DNA from: Aromatoleum anaerobium
Lineage (GTDB): Bacteria > Pseudomonadota > Gammaproteobacteria > Burkholderiales > Rhodocyclaceae
Assembly: GCF_012910705.2 (NCBI RefSeq)
Contig: NZ_WTVG02000039.1
Span: 620,001-684,000, forward strand
DNA: 64,000 bases
Direction: 5' to 3'
Made by a program: the position numbers and the translations under genes. Below, in pieces: positions 18,336 to 25,915 of the stretch (position 1 is the stretch's first letter; each line of letters opens with the position of its first letter). A model generated the notes under the pieces. The model ran no database searches. It was not told the DNA's origin and saw only the letters and a list, made by a program, of their open reading frames with translations.

Positions 18336-19503
18336 TTGTTGTCTCTCCAGATTTTGGAGGGGCCGCGATGAATGTACGCTACCGGGTCGAATTGAGCCAA
18401 GCCGAACGCGACGAATTGAGGATGCTGCTGGGCGGCGGCAAGGCAGCGGTGCGCAAGGTGAAACGCGCGCAGATCCTGCTGGCGGCCGATGCCGGAGCCG
18501 GCGACGAGGAGATTGCCACGAACGTCGGAGTGGGCAGCTCGACGGTCTATCGGACCAAACGCCGCTTCGTGCTGGGCAGCATCGAAGCGGCGCTCAGCGA
18601 CGAGCCGCGCCCCGGGGCGGAGCGCAAGCTCACCGGCAAGGAAGAGGCGCTGCTGGTCGCCACGGCATGCACCAAGCCGCCAACGGGGCGGTCGCGCTGG
18701 ACGCTCGAATTGCTGGCGGGGGAGATAGTCAAGCTCACCGAGCACGCGAGCCTGTCACGCGAGACGGTGCGCCGCCGCCTGGCGGAGAACGAGCTCAAGC
18801 CTTGGCGCCAGAAGATGTGGTGCATCCCGCAGGTCGACGGTCACTACGTTGCCCGGATGGAGGACGTGCTCGACCTCTACGCTGAAGTCCCCGATCCCGA
18901 GCGCCCGGTGGTCTGCTTCGATGAAAGTCCCACCCAGCTCATCGGCGAGGCGCGCCAGCCCATCCCGGCGATGCCCGGACAGCTCGAGCGCTACGACTAC
19001 GAGTATCGCCGCAACGGGACCGCCAACCTGTTCGTCTTCCTCGACGCGCACCGGTCCTGGCGCCGGGTCAAGGTAACCGAGCAGCGCACCGCGCGCGACT
19101 TCGCCGAATGCATGCGCGAACTGGTCGACTGCCACTATCCGCAGGCCGAGCGTATCCGTGTCGTCCTCGACAACCTGTCGACCCATACGCCCGGCGCGCT
19201 CTATGAAGCCTTCCCGGCGCCCGAAGCTCATCGGTTGCTGCATCGTCTGGAATTCCATTACACCCCCAAGCACGCCAGCTGGCTCAACATGGTCGAGATC
19301 GAAATCGGGGTGCTGCGCAGCCAGTGCCTCGACCGGCGCATCGGCGACCGCGACCGACTCGTCAGCGAAATTGCAGCTTGGGAGCAGCAGCGCAACGCCA
19401 TCGGCGCTCGCATCCACTGGATGTTCACCACCGACCGCGCCCGGAGCAAACTGGCCCGCGCTTACCCGCACCCAGCCAAACAGTCATAACCTCTGTGCAG
19501 AGG
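18027..19503 (+). mobile_element. IS-A copy 1, IS630-family element of 1,477 bp, complete
   Basis: The ends are CCTCTGCACA-type inverted repeats, flanked by TA duplications (18025-18026 and 19504-19505), as in the IS630 family. The target reads CTAG-TA-CTAG. It holds two divergent genes, a transposase and a small winged-helix protein, whose starts are only 32 bp apart. It inserted a few bases from IS-B within the LodA-like gene. Length equals copy 2 (22,992-24,468). Confidence 0.85.
18368..19489 (+). CDS. IS630-family transposase of IS-A (copy 1)
   Basis: The 373-residue protein has an N-terminal HTH region (IATNVGVGSSTVYRTKRRF, residues 45-63) and a DDE core: VVCFDESP near residue 184, VVLDNLSTH near 267 and SWLNMVEIEIG near 309. 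These are the three acidic positions of IS630/Tc1-mariner-type transposases, which insert at TA. GGAGGGG precedes the ATG at 18368. Its promoter must lie inside the divergent gene because only 32 bp separate the two starts. Same length and translation as in copy 2. Confidence 0.93.
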   Translation: MNVRYRVELSQAERDELRMLLGGGKAAVRKVKRAQILLAADAGAGDEEIATNVGVGSSTVYRTKRRFVLGSIEAALSDEPRPGAERKLTGKEEALLVATACTKPPTGRSRWTLELLAGEIVKLTEHASLSRETVRRRLAENELKPWRQKMWCIPQVDGHYVARMEDVLDLYAEVPDPERPVVCFDESPTQLIGEARQPIPAMPGQLERYDYEYRRNGTANLFVFLDAHRSWRRVKVTEQRTARDFAECMRELVDCHYPQAERIRVVLDNLSTHTPGALYEAFPAPEAHRLLHRLEFHYTPKHASWLNMVEIEIGVLRSQCLDRRIGDRDRLVSEIAAWEQQRNAIGARIHWMFTTDRARSKLARAYPHPAKQS

Positions 19504-19508
19504 TACTA

Positions 19509-20645
19509 GTGTTTAGTTGCGTTAATACAAGATAGTATTATGATACCCACTTCGCTTGACACAAGGGGGTCTCATGGCGCGAGTGGCGGTTGAGTTGTCG
19601 TGTCCGGCAGAAGTGATGTCGGAGCTTGAGCGTCTGTCTCGAAGTCGGAGCGGCGAGGTTCGCCTGGTCGAGCGTGCGCGCATCGTTCTGGCGTGCCTGC
19701 ATGGCAAGCGCAATGACGAGGTTGCCAGCGAGCTCGGTGTTCGACCGAATACGGTCGGGCTGTGGCGCCGACGCTTTGCCGAGCAAGGTATCGCAGGGCT
19801 TCGCGACGCGCCCCGGCCCGGCAAGCCCGCCAAGTACGGTGTCGAGTTGCGCGACCGAATCTTGGCACAGCTCGAATTGCCGCCACCGGCCGGCATGGCG
19901 AGCTGGGATGGGGGCTCGCTGGCCAAGGCGCTGAGCGTGTCCGATCACGCGGTGTGGCGCATCCTGCGCAAGGAAGGCATCCAGTTGCAGCGCCACCGTT
20001 CGTGGTGCGTCAGCACGGACCCGGAGTTTGCCGCCAAAGCGGCCGACATAATCGGGCTGTACTTGAACCCGCCCGAGAACGCCCTGGTGATCAGCGTCGA
20101 CGAGAAGCCCTCGATTCAAGCCCTCGAGCGGGCGCGCGGCTACGTGCAGACCAGCAGTGGCAAGGTCGTCCAGGGAATGAAGAGCACCTACAAGCGGCAC
20201 GGCACCGTCAATTTGTTCGCCGCATTGGAGGTCGCCACCGGCGTCATCCGAGGCAAGACGACGCAGACTAAAAAGCGCGCCGACTTCCAGGCCTTCATGG
20301 ACGAGGTCGTTGCCGACCAGCCCGTCGACCGGCAGATCCACGTCATCCTGGACAACTTGAACACCCACAAGAAGAACGAGGACTGGCTCGCCGCACATCC
20401 GAACGTCACCTTTCACTTCACGCCTACCAGTGCGAGCTGGCTCAACCAAGTCGAAATCTGGTTCGGCATCTTCCAGCGAAAGACGCTGAACAACGCGAGC
20501 TTCCGAAGCGTCGAGCAACTCATTGAGGCCATCCATGCCTTCACTGCCGCCTACAACGAAAACGCAGCGCCATTCGTCTGGCGCAAACGAGAGGTTCGCG
20601 GGTCACAGCTTCGTAATACTATTGTTAACTTACGCAATTAAACAC
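19509..20645 (+). mobile_element. IS-B copy 1, IS630-family element of 1,137 bp, complete
   Basis: The left end GTGTTTAGTTGCGTTAA and the complement of the right end GTGTTTAATTGCGTAAG form imperfect inverted repeats extending about 35 bp. TA duplications lie at 19507-19508 and 20646-20647, within a CTAG target. One transposase gene fills it. IS-A copy 1 ends three bases before this element's flanking TA. It interrupts the LodA-like gene. Length matches copy 2. Confidence 0.87.
19574..20641 (+). CDS. IS630-family transposase of IS-B (copy 1)
   Basis: From the ATG at 19574 (preceded by AAGGGGG) the product has 355 residues. A homeodomain-like HTH occupies the first 110 residues (VASELGVRPNTVGLWRRRF). 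The catalytic triad is visible: ISVDEKPS near residue 176, VILDNLNTHK near 260 and LNQVEIWFGIFQRKT near 294. An upstream TTG could add six residues but has no ribosome-binding site. The stop codon is within the right inverted repeat. It is clearly different from the IS-A transposase, so two IS630 subgroups are present. Confidence 0.93.
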   Translation: MARVAVELSCPAEVMSELERLSRSRSGEVRLVERARIVLACLHGKRNDEVASELGVRPNTVGLWRRRFAEQGIAGLRDAPRPGKPAKYGVELRDRILAQLELPPPAGMASWDGGSLAKALSVSDHAVWRILRKEGIQLQRHRSWCVSTDPEFAAKAADIIGLYLNPPENALVISVDEKPSIQALERARGYVQTSSGKVVQGMKSTYKRHGTVNLFAALEVATGVIRGKTTQTKKRADFQAFMDEVVADQPVDRQIHVILDNLNTHKKNEDWLAAHPNVTFHFTPTSASWLNQVEIWFGIFQRKTLNNASFRSVEQLIEAIHAFTAAYNENAAPFVWRKREVRGSQLRNTIVNLRN

Positions 20646-22614
20646 TAGCTGCACCCGCCAGGAATCCCAACCAGGTGTTGGCCAGGCGTTCAGCATATTC
20701 CCCGAAAGTCTCGCCCTTCTTGATCTCCGGCAGGACTTGCTCCATGAGGAAGGTACCACTCGCTCGCGGCACCGCGTCTCCGACACCTCTCGCCCAGGGC
20801 TGCCTCTCGCCAAGGGCGCGCTCGAACGTACCCGCCAACGCGTCTTCATCGAACTCGTCGAAGATTTTCTTGAAGCTGTCCTCGTGGACCACGTCATCAG
20901 GGCGCTGCGCTGGCCACCATGCATCCTTGCACTCGTAGAAGTCCGCTTGCCATGGACATGCCATGTACTTCGTCACGTCGCCCGGTTCAAGGACGTTGTG
21001 ATCAAACCGGAACGCCTCGGCGTATAGCTTCGGGTCCCTCACGATGGCGGTGACTTCGATCCCGGGGAAGAAGGCGCCGCCGCAGGCTCGGTCCAGGAGC
21101 GCCCTCGTGAGCACAGATGGATGGATCGAACCGTCCTCGAGCAAGTGCGGCTCAACCTTGGCCGTTTGGCTCTGCCCCCAGCCTTTGTCCTTCTGGAGCC
21201 ATGCCTTCATCCTCGCGTACTGAAGATAGGTCAATGACAGCCAAGAATGGACTTGTCCGGACACCCTCGTGCCTTCGTCACCGGAAAGCGGGGGCATGAA
21301 AAAAGTCGTTGCTGCATCGACGGCCTTTTCCATCTCTGGATCGGGCGGTACAACGCCGGCCGCGTGTGTATACCGGGGGCCGCAGCGCATTGGTCAGCTG
21401 CTCGCGCAGCGCACCATCCCGCGCTTTCATCGCCTTCTTGAACCCGTCGAAATTCGTGCTGTTCCCGTTGAGCCCATCGCCGGGCCGGCCCTGACCGTGG
21501 CCACGAAGGCCCAGCTTGCTGACCCACCGATACCCCGCGCTGCGCTCGATGATCGGCCAGATATCGCGATGCAGGTCCAAGTCCGCCACTGTGTGAACCG
21601 GTGGTGTGGTGGAGTTGCAGAGTGCGGGGAGATCGTGCGCAACTTCTTCCATCACGTCGTAGAGCGTCACGACGTTTGTGCTGTCCGGGGCAAAATCAGG
21701 CGGCGCCACCACGACCCAGCTGCCGCCGACAACCTCGATCCTTTTCGTGGGCTTGCCGTCTGCATCCACCAAGGCCACTTCCGCCTTGACGGGACCGTCG
21801 GCGGTGTCATCGAACCAGTTGTTGTTGTTGGCGTAGTGCGTTATCCAGGCGTAGGTGGGGTCATCCATCAGCTTGCCCTGCGCGTCCACGGGCGCCGAAA
21901 CGCCGTGGCCACCCAAGACGATGAGTCTGCCCTCTTTGTCGGTGGCGATCTCGCCCAGGTAGACGTCATGGTGGCGCTGGAACTTACCGACGAACTGGAG
22001 CTCTCTTTCCCCGGTCTTGTGACGCAGGCTCGCGCCGCTGACGCTGCGCTCGGGTGCGATGATCTCCAACTGCTCTTTGCGGACTTTGTCGGCAACGAAG
22101 CGGTGCCCGTGAGGACCCTTCGCTTCGCGGCAGAGCTCCCCCACGTCAACGTTGCGCCAGACCAGGGGGTCGCCACTAATGTTGACCGGGTTTTCGAGCC
22201 CTTCGAATGCGCTTCGCGCGCTCTGGGCGCCATCAAACTCGAACCAGGCTGCCTTCTTGTTCGCAAGCGCGACCGTCCACCTGATCTGCGCCTGCTTTGA
22301 GAGCAGTTCACCCAGGGGCTTGCCATCGGCGTCGAAGGCGTAGATGTGAAATAGAGCCGCCTGCCTTCGAATGGCGCCTTTGCCATCGCGGTACTTGAAC
22401 TCGGCATCCGCCGATCCACCACTGGCAGGGCGCGGCTTGCCGTCGGGGGTTTCCGGCGCAAAGAAGTAGCCCTCCGGCTCGACGCTATCGCCCACCCTTG
22501 CGATACCCAGGGGAGGAAAGATCTTGCAGAACGCAATCTTGTCCAAGTCGATCACCGCCCTCTCCGTTCTTGTCACTGGTCAAAGGAACAGCGGTGCACG
22601 GCAATCAGCCGCCT

Positions 22615-22809
22615 CTACTTTGGTGTGGCTCCCGCCTTGCCGTGATAGGTGGTCAGATCGACCTGATGGCCGTCCGGGTCGTTCTTGAAGATGGAGTACG
22701 CGATGCCGGTGTCTTCGATCGCGCCCAGCTTGACGCCGGCCGCGCGCAACTGGTCGAGGGCGGCTTGGAACCTGTCACCGCTCACACCGAACGCGTAGTG
22801 CCGAAACAA
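22615..22809 (-). pseudogene. C-terminal fragment of a VOC/glyoxalase-fold protein
   Basis: The frame (64 residues) matches the second half of a vicinal-oxygen-chelate protein: DRFQAALDQLRAAGVKLG, then IFKNDPDGHQVDLTTYH, the usual C-terminal metal-side motif. The N-terminal half is missing; upstream sequence in this frame has no similar content and IS-A copy 2 begins 180 bp away. A ribosome-binding site and ATG at about 22,830 lead into another frame, so the gene is probably broken. It lies 38 bp upstream of the LodA-like gene on the same strand. Confidence 0.5.
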
Positions 22810-22991
22810 GTAGCTTCTTGTACATCCTCAGCCCTCCTTAGATAGTCGTAGACGTCAATGATGGACGAGCTTTTCGGACCGTACATTCCTGGCCGAGACT
22901 TGCCGATGCCCCCGCAAGTGCTTCGCAGCAAACCGCATGCCACGCACGCAAAATCAATGGCTTGCCGCAGAATGGCCTGACGTTACTACTA

Positions 22992-24468
22992 CCTCTGCAC
23001 AGAGGTTATGACTGTTTGGCTGGGTGCGGGTAAGCGCGGGCCAGTTTGCTCCGGGCGCGGTCGGTGGTGAACATCCAGTGGATGCGAGCGCCGATGGCGT
23101 TGCGCTGCTGCTCCCAAGCTGCAATTTCGCTGACGAGTCGGTCGCGGTCGCCGATGCGCCGGTCGAGGCACTGGCTGCGCAGCACCCCGATTTCGATCTC
23201 GACCATGTTGAGCCAGCTGGCGTGCTTGGGGGTGTAATGGAATTCCAGACGATGCAGCAACCGATGAGCTTCGGGCGCCGGGAAGGCTTCATAGAGCGCG
23301 CCGGGCGTATGGGTCGACAGGTTGTCGAGGACGACACGGATACGCTCGGCCTGCGGATAGTGGCAGTCGACCAGTTCGCGCATGCATTCGGCGAAGTCGC
23401 GCGCGGTGCGCTGCTCGGTTACCTTGACCCGGCGCCAGGACCGGTGCGCGTCGAGGAAGACGAACAGGTTGGCGGTCCCGTTGCGGCGATACTCGTAGTC
23501 GTAGCGCTCGAGCTGTCCGGGCATCGCCGGGATGGGCTGGCGCGCCTCGCCGATGAGCTGGGTGGGACTTTCATCGAAGCAGACCACCGGGCGCTCGGGA
23601 TCGGGGACTTCAGCGTAGAGGTCGAGCACGTCCTCCATCCGGGCAACGTAGTGACCGTCGACCTGCGGGATGCACCACATCTTCTGGCGCCAAGGCTTGA
23701 GCTCGTTCTCCGCCAGGCGGCGGCGCACCGTCTCGCGTGACAGGCTCGCGTGCTCGGTGAGCTTGACTATCTCCCCCGCCAGCAATTCGAGCGTCCAGCG
23801 CGACCGCCCCGTTGGCGGCTTGGTGCATGCCGTGGCGACCAGCAGCGCCTCTTCCTTGCCGGTGAGCTTGCGCTCCGCCCCGGGGCGCGGCTCGTCGCTG
23901 AGCGCCGCTTCGATGCTGCCCAGCACGAAGCGGCGTTTGGTCCGATAGACCGTCGAGCTGCCCACTCCGACGTTCGTGGCAATCTCCTCGTCGCCGGCTC
24001 CGGCATCGGCCGCCAGCAGGATCTGCGCGCGTTTCACCTTGCGCACCGCTGCCTTGCCGCCGCCCAGCAGCATCCTCAATTCGTCGCGTTCGGCTTGGCT
24101 CAATTCGACCCGGTAGCGTACATTCATCGCGGCCCCTCCAAAATCTGGAGAGACAACAAATGAGCCAGAACTCCGACGCGGAACTCACCCCTTCGTCACC
24201 GCGCTTCACACCGGTGCAAGGGCAGTACCTCGCCTTCATCTATGCGTACACTCAGGTGCTCGGCCGGCCGCCGGCCGAAGCCGACTTGCAACGCTACTTC
24301 CACATCACGCCACCCTCGGTGCATCAGATGGTGCTCACGCTCGAGCGCCTGGGACTCCTCAGCCGACAGCCTGGAGTCGCACGCAGCATCCGACTCCTCG
24401 CCCCGCCCGAAGCCCTGCCCCTCCTGCGCTCGCCCGACCATCAACCTGTCAAATTCTGTGTGCAGAGG
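22992..24468 (-). mobile_element. IS-A copy 2, inverted, 1,477 bp, complete
   Basis: Same ends and same length as copy 1, in opposite orientation, with TA duplications at 22990-22991 and 24469-24470. The target here reads CTAC-TA-CTAC instead of CTAG-TA-CTAG. Both genes match copy 1 over their full length as translated, apart from the end of the winged-helix gene, which lies outside the element. Confidence 0.87.
23006..24127 (-). CDS. IS630-family transposase of IS-A (copy 2)
   Basis: The 373-residue translation equals that of copy 1, including the HTH region and the DDE positions (VVCFDESP, VVLDNLSTH, SWLNMVEIEIG). Identity between copies points to a recent insertion. GGAGGGG precedes the ATG at 24127. 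It is oriented opposite to copy 1, so recombination between the two would invert the intervening 18.0-24.5 kb region. Confidence 0.92.
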   Translation of the reverse strand: MNVRYRVELSQAERDELRMLLGGGKAAVRKVKRAQILLAADAGAGDEEIATNVGVGSSTVYRTKRRFVLGSIEAALSDEPRPGAERKLTGKEEALLVATACTKPPTGRSRWTLELLAGEIVKLTEHASLSRETVRRRLAENELKPWRQKMWCIPQVDGHYVARMEDVLDLYAEVPDPERPVVCFDESPTQLIGEARQPIPAMPGQLERYDYEYRRNGTANLFVFLDAHRSWRRVKVTEQRTARDFAECMRELVDCHYPQAERIRVVLDNLSTHTPGALYEAFPAPEAHRLLHRLEFHYTPKHASWLNMVEIEIGVLRSQCLDRRIGDRDRLVSEIAAWEQQRNAIGARIHWMFTTDRARSKLARAYPHPAKQS

Positions 24469-24645
24469 TACTACATGATTTGTAAAATTATTCGACAGGC
24501 CAGCCGCGACTGCCAGGCCTGGCGGCGTCTGCCCGTCTCCATCGCTTCCTCCTCTCGCCCGAACGCCCCATGGCGCCCCGGGAAAGCGGTCCGGTTCGTT
24601 CAAGGCATGCATGGCCGTGTCGTTTCTGGCCCAAGTCCGCATTGA
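24160..24645 (+). CDS. Winged-helix protein of IS-A (copy 2), with read-out extension
   Basis: The first 104 residues equal the winged-helix protein of copy 1. Because this copy inserted in CTACTACTAC instead of CTAGTACTAG, no stop codon is present at the edge; the frame continues as YYMICKIIRQASRDC and so on, into flanking DNA to 24645, giving 161 residues. The extra 57 residues are not expected to be functional. The case shows that the element lacks its own stop for this gene. Confidence 0.7.
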   Translation: MSQNSDAELTPSSPRFTPVQGQYLAFIYAYTQVLGRPPAEADLQRYFHITPPSVHQMVLTLERLGLLSRQPGVARSIRLLAPPEALPLLRSPDHQPVKFCVQRYYMICKIIRQASRDCQAWRRLPVSIASSSRPNAPWRPGKAVRFVQGMHGRVVSGPSPH

Positions 24646-24757
24646 CTCGCTCTGTGGCCACCGGTCCCCCCGAGGCATCCTGCCGCGGGCGGGTTCGGTC
24701 GTGCCGCCACGGGCGTCGGACAAGCGTTCTACCGGCGTGCAAAGCGATGCCTGACGA

Positions 24758-25282
24758 TTACCTTGCCCAGGAGTCCTGGTTTTGCGGCAAGGACTGGCCG
24801 GGATCGTAGACCTGGAGCGAATCCGTCGCCGTCAGCGCATTGACGAACAGGACCAGATTGGTGCCGCCCACCCTCGCCTGCGAGGGGAAAAGAATCCCTT
24901 TGCCGCCCGCCGCGATCACCGTGTCCCCGACGATCCAACTCGGCGGCTCGATACGCTGGTTGAACCACAACGCTCGCCAGTCGCAGTAGAAGTCCTCCCA
25001 GATCGGTGGCCACACCGAGGCATCGTAGCCGGCGGTGAAGTCCGCCGCCGGCTCGACCGTCAGCTGATAACTGGTCAGGGTTCCCGGCGGGAGCAGGCTC
25101 GACACCTGCTGGTATTCCCGCACCGCCGTTTCGGTGTCGAGGGCCAGATAGAGCGCCTCGACTCCCGGCCGGTTGGCTCGCCCGCCGTGTTTGGCCGCCC
25201 CGGCGCCGCTCGTCGGCGCAACCGCCCACTTCGGCACATGCAGGCGATAGGCGGTGACGCCAGCCAGCCGGATCAGCTTCAT
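24758..25282 (-). CDS. RES-domain toxin (NAD-degrading family)
   Basis: This 174-residue protein has the RES layout: LAGVTAYRLHVPKWA at the start, then RANRPGVEALYLALDTETA with the conserved Arg, the following Glu (VREYQQ), and a C-terminal region with FPSQARVGGTNLVLF, including the Ser/Asn positions of the family. RES toxins such as MbcT, Res and ParT attack NAD+ or modify Prs. The start ATG overlaps the antitoxin stop (ATGA). The antitoxin gene is upstream, the usual order for this pair. Apparently intact. Confidence 0.8.
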   Translation of the reverse strand: MKLIRLAGVTAYRLHVPKWAVAPTSGAGAAKHGGRANRPGVEALYLALDTETAVREYQQVSSLLPPGTLTSYQLTVEPAADFTAGYDASVWPPIWEDFYCDWRALWFNQRIEPPSWIVGDTVIAAGGKGILFPSQARVGGTNLVLFVNALTATDSLQVYDPGQSLPQNQDSWAR

Positions 25283-25683
25283 CCCGCCGCGCCCGCTTCG
25301 AGGGACTCCACGTAGCGCAGCACATCCTCGGCCCGCCCTTCCGACACCAGTTGCTCAGCCGTCTTGTAATTGAACGGCGGCAGGGGTTCGTTGCGATACC
25401 AGAAGATGGCCCGGCCGACATCGCCGGTCAGGTCGTTGGCGGCACGCAGCACGCGCAGGGCCTCGCGCATGAAGCGCTGCACGCTCTCCGAGGCGGGCGC
25501 CCGGCTCAAGGTGTTGCGGTGAACATGGGCCTGCCCGGCAAGTGTCTGGAGGTCAATGCTCAACACATCGCTGAACCGCTTCGGCGACAGCACTGCCGGC
25601 CCGGCTTCCTGGTCACGCAGGAAATCCAGGAAGCCTTCGAAGCCGTGGGTCAAGGCAGGGGCATAGGCAGTGGTCATTGGCAT
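25279..25683 (-). CDS. Xre/MbcA/ParS-family antitoxin
   Basis: From the ATG at 25683 (GGAGA 8 nt upstream) the protein has 134 residues. It contains an HTH-like N-terminal region (KRFSDVLSIDLQTLAGQAHVHRNTLS as a whole, quoted here only by its ends KRFSDVL and HRNTLS) and the C-terminal DUF2384 signature: VLRAANDLTGDVGRAIFWYR, then NYKTAEQLVSEGRAEDVLRY, which inserts into the toxin active site. It forms a two-gene operon with the RES toxin and very likely represses it. An AT-rich promoter with TATAAT lies 46 bp upstream. Confidence 0.8.
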   Translation of the reverse strand: MPMTTAYAPALTHGFEGFLDFLRDQEAGPAVLSPKRFSDVLSIDLQTLAGQAHVHRNTLSRAPASESVQRFMREALRVLRAANDLTGDVGRAIFWYRNEPLPPFNYKTAEQLVSEGRAEDVLRYVESLEAGAAG

Positions 25684-25728
25684 GGCGTCTCTCCGGCAAG
25701 CATTTACTGTACTGCAGCTCTTACGCAC

Positions 25729-25734
25729 ATTATA
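25729..25734 (-). promoter_or_regulatory. Candidate -10 box (TATAAT) of the RES/Xre operon
   Basis: On the minus strand TATAAT lies 46 bp before the antitoxin ATG. The surrounding GTGCATATAATGTGC is partly symmetrical and could be the operator bound by the antitoxin. The -35 region 17 bp further upstream (TGGATT) is weak, which fits a regulated promoter. Confidence 0.5.
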
Positions 25735-25915
25735 TGCACTCTTTTGGCACAAATCCAGGTAACTCAAGCTGGCTGGGCTTTGGACTACCCATCCGCCCCC
25801 ACCTCCCAAGCCTGGATGCCCTCCTTGCTGACACCCACCGAGGCGGGCGAGTGCCGCGCAACGCGCCAGCGCTTCGTTTTTCCCCGCATCGGTTCAACGG
25901 TATTGCATTGCAGGC

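Larger units (their letters stand above)
15719..22576 (-). pseudogene. Very large LodA/GoxA-type quinoprotein gene, frameshifted and split by two IS630-family elements
   Basis: The N-terminal piece (from a GTG at 22576) starts with a LodA-like domain (FCKIFPPLGIARVGDS). Near 21,375-21,379 a run of five G/C bases has one base too many: after it, the other frame continues LodA-like with RYTHAAGVVPPDPEMEKA, DRACGGAFFPGIE and CPWQADFYECKDAWWPAQRP; this cysteine and tryptophan region is where the quinone cofactor forms. IS-A and IS-B then sit side by side. With both elements and one TA each removed, the frame runs on directly into the downstream piece, which holds a LodA-like C-terminal block (QWKHLGFVVKRE, HVETERDKF), a helical region like iron-containing redox enzymes, and two PG(D/N)xExS-type repeats. 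The reconstructed product is about 1,412 residues, far longer than LodA (about 700). The first 70 residues of the apparent downstream frame are IS sequence. Confidence 0.7.
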
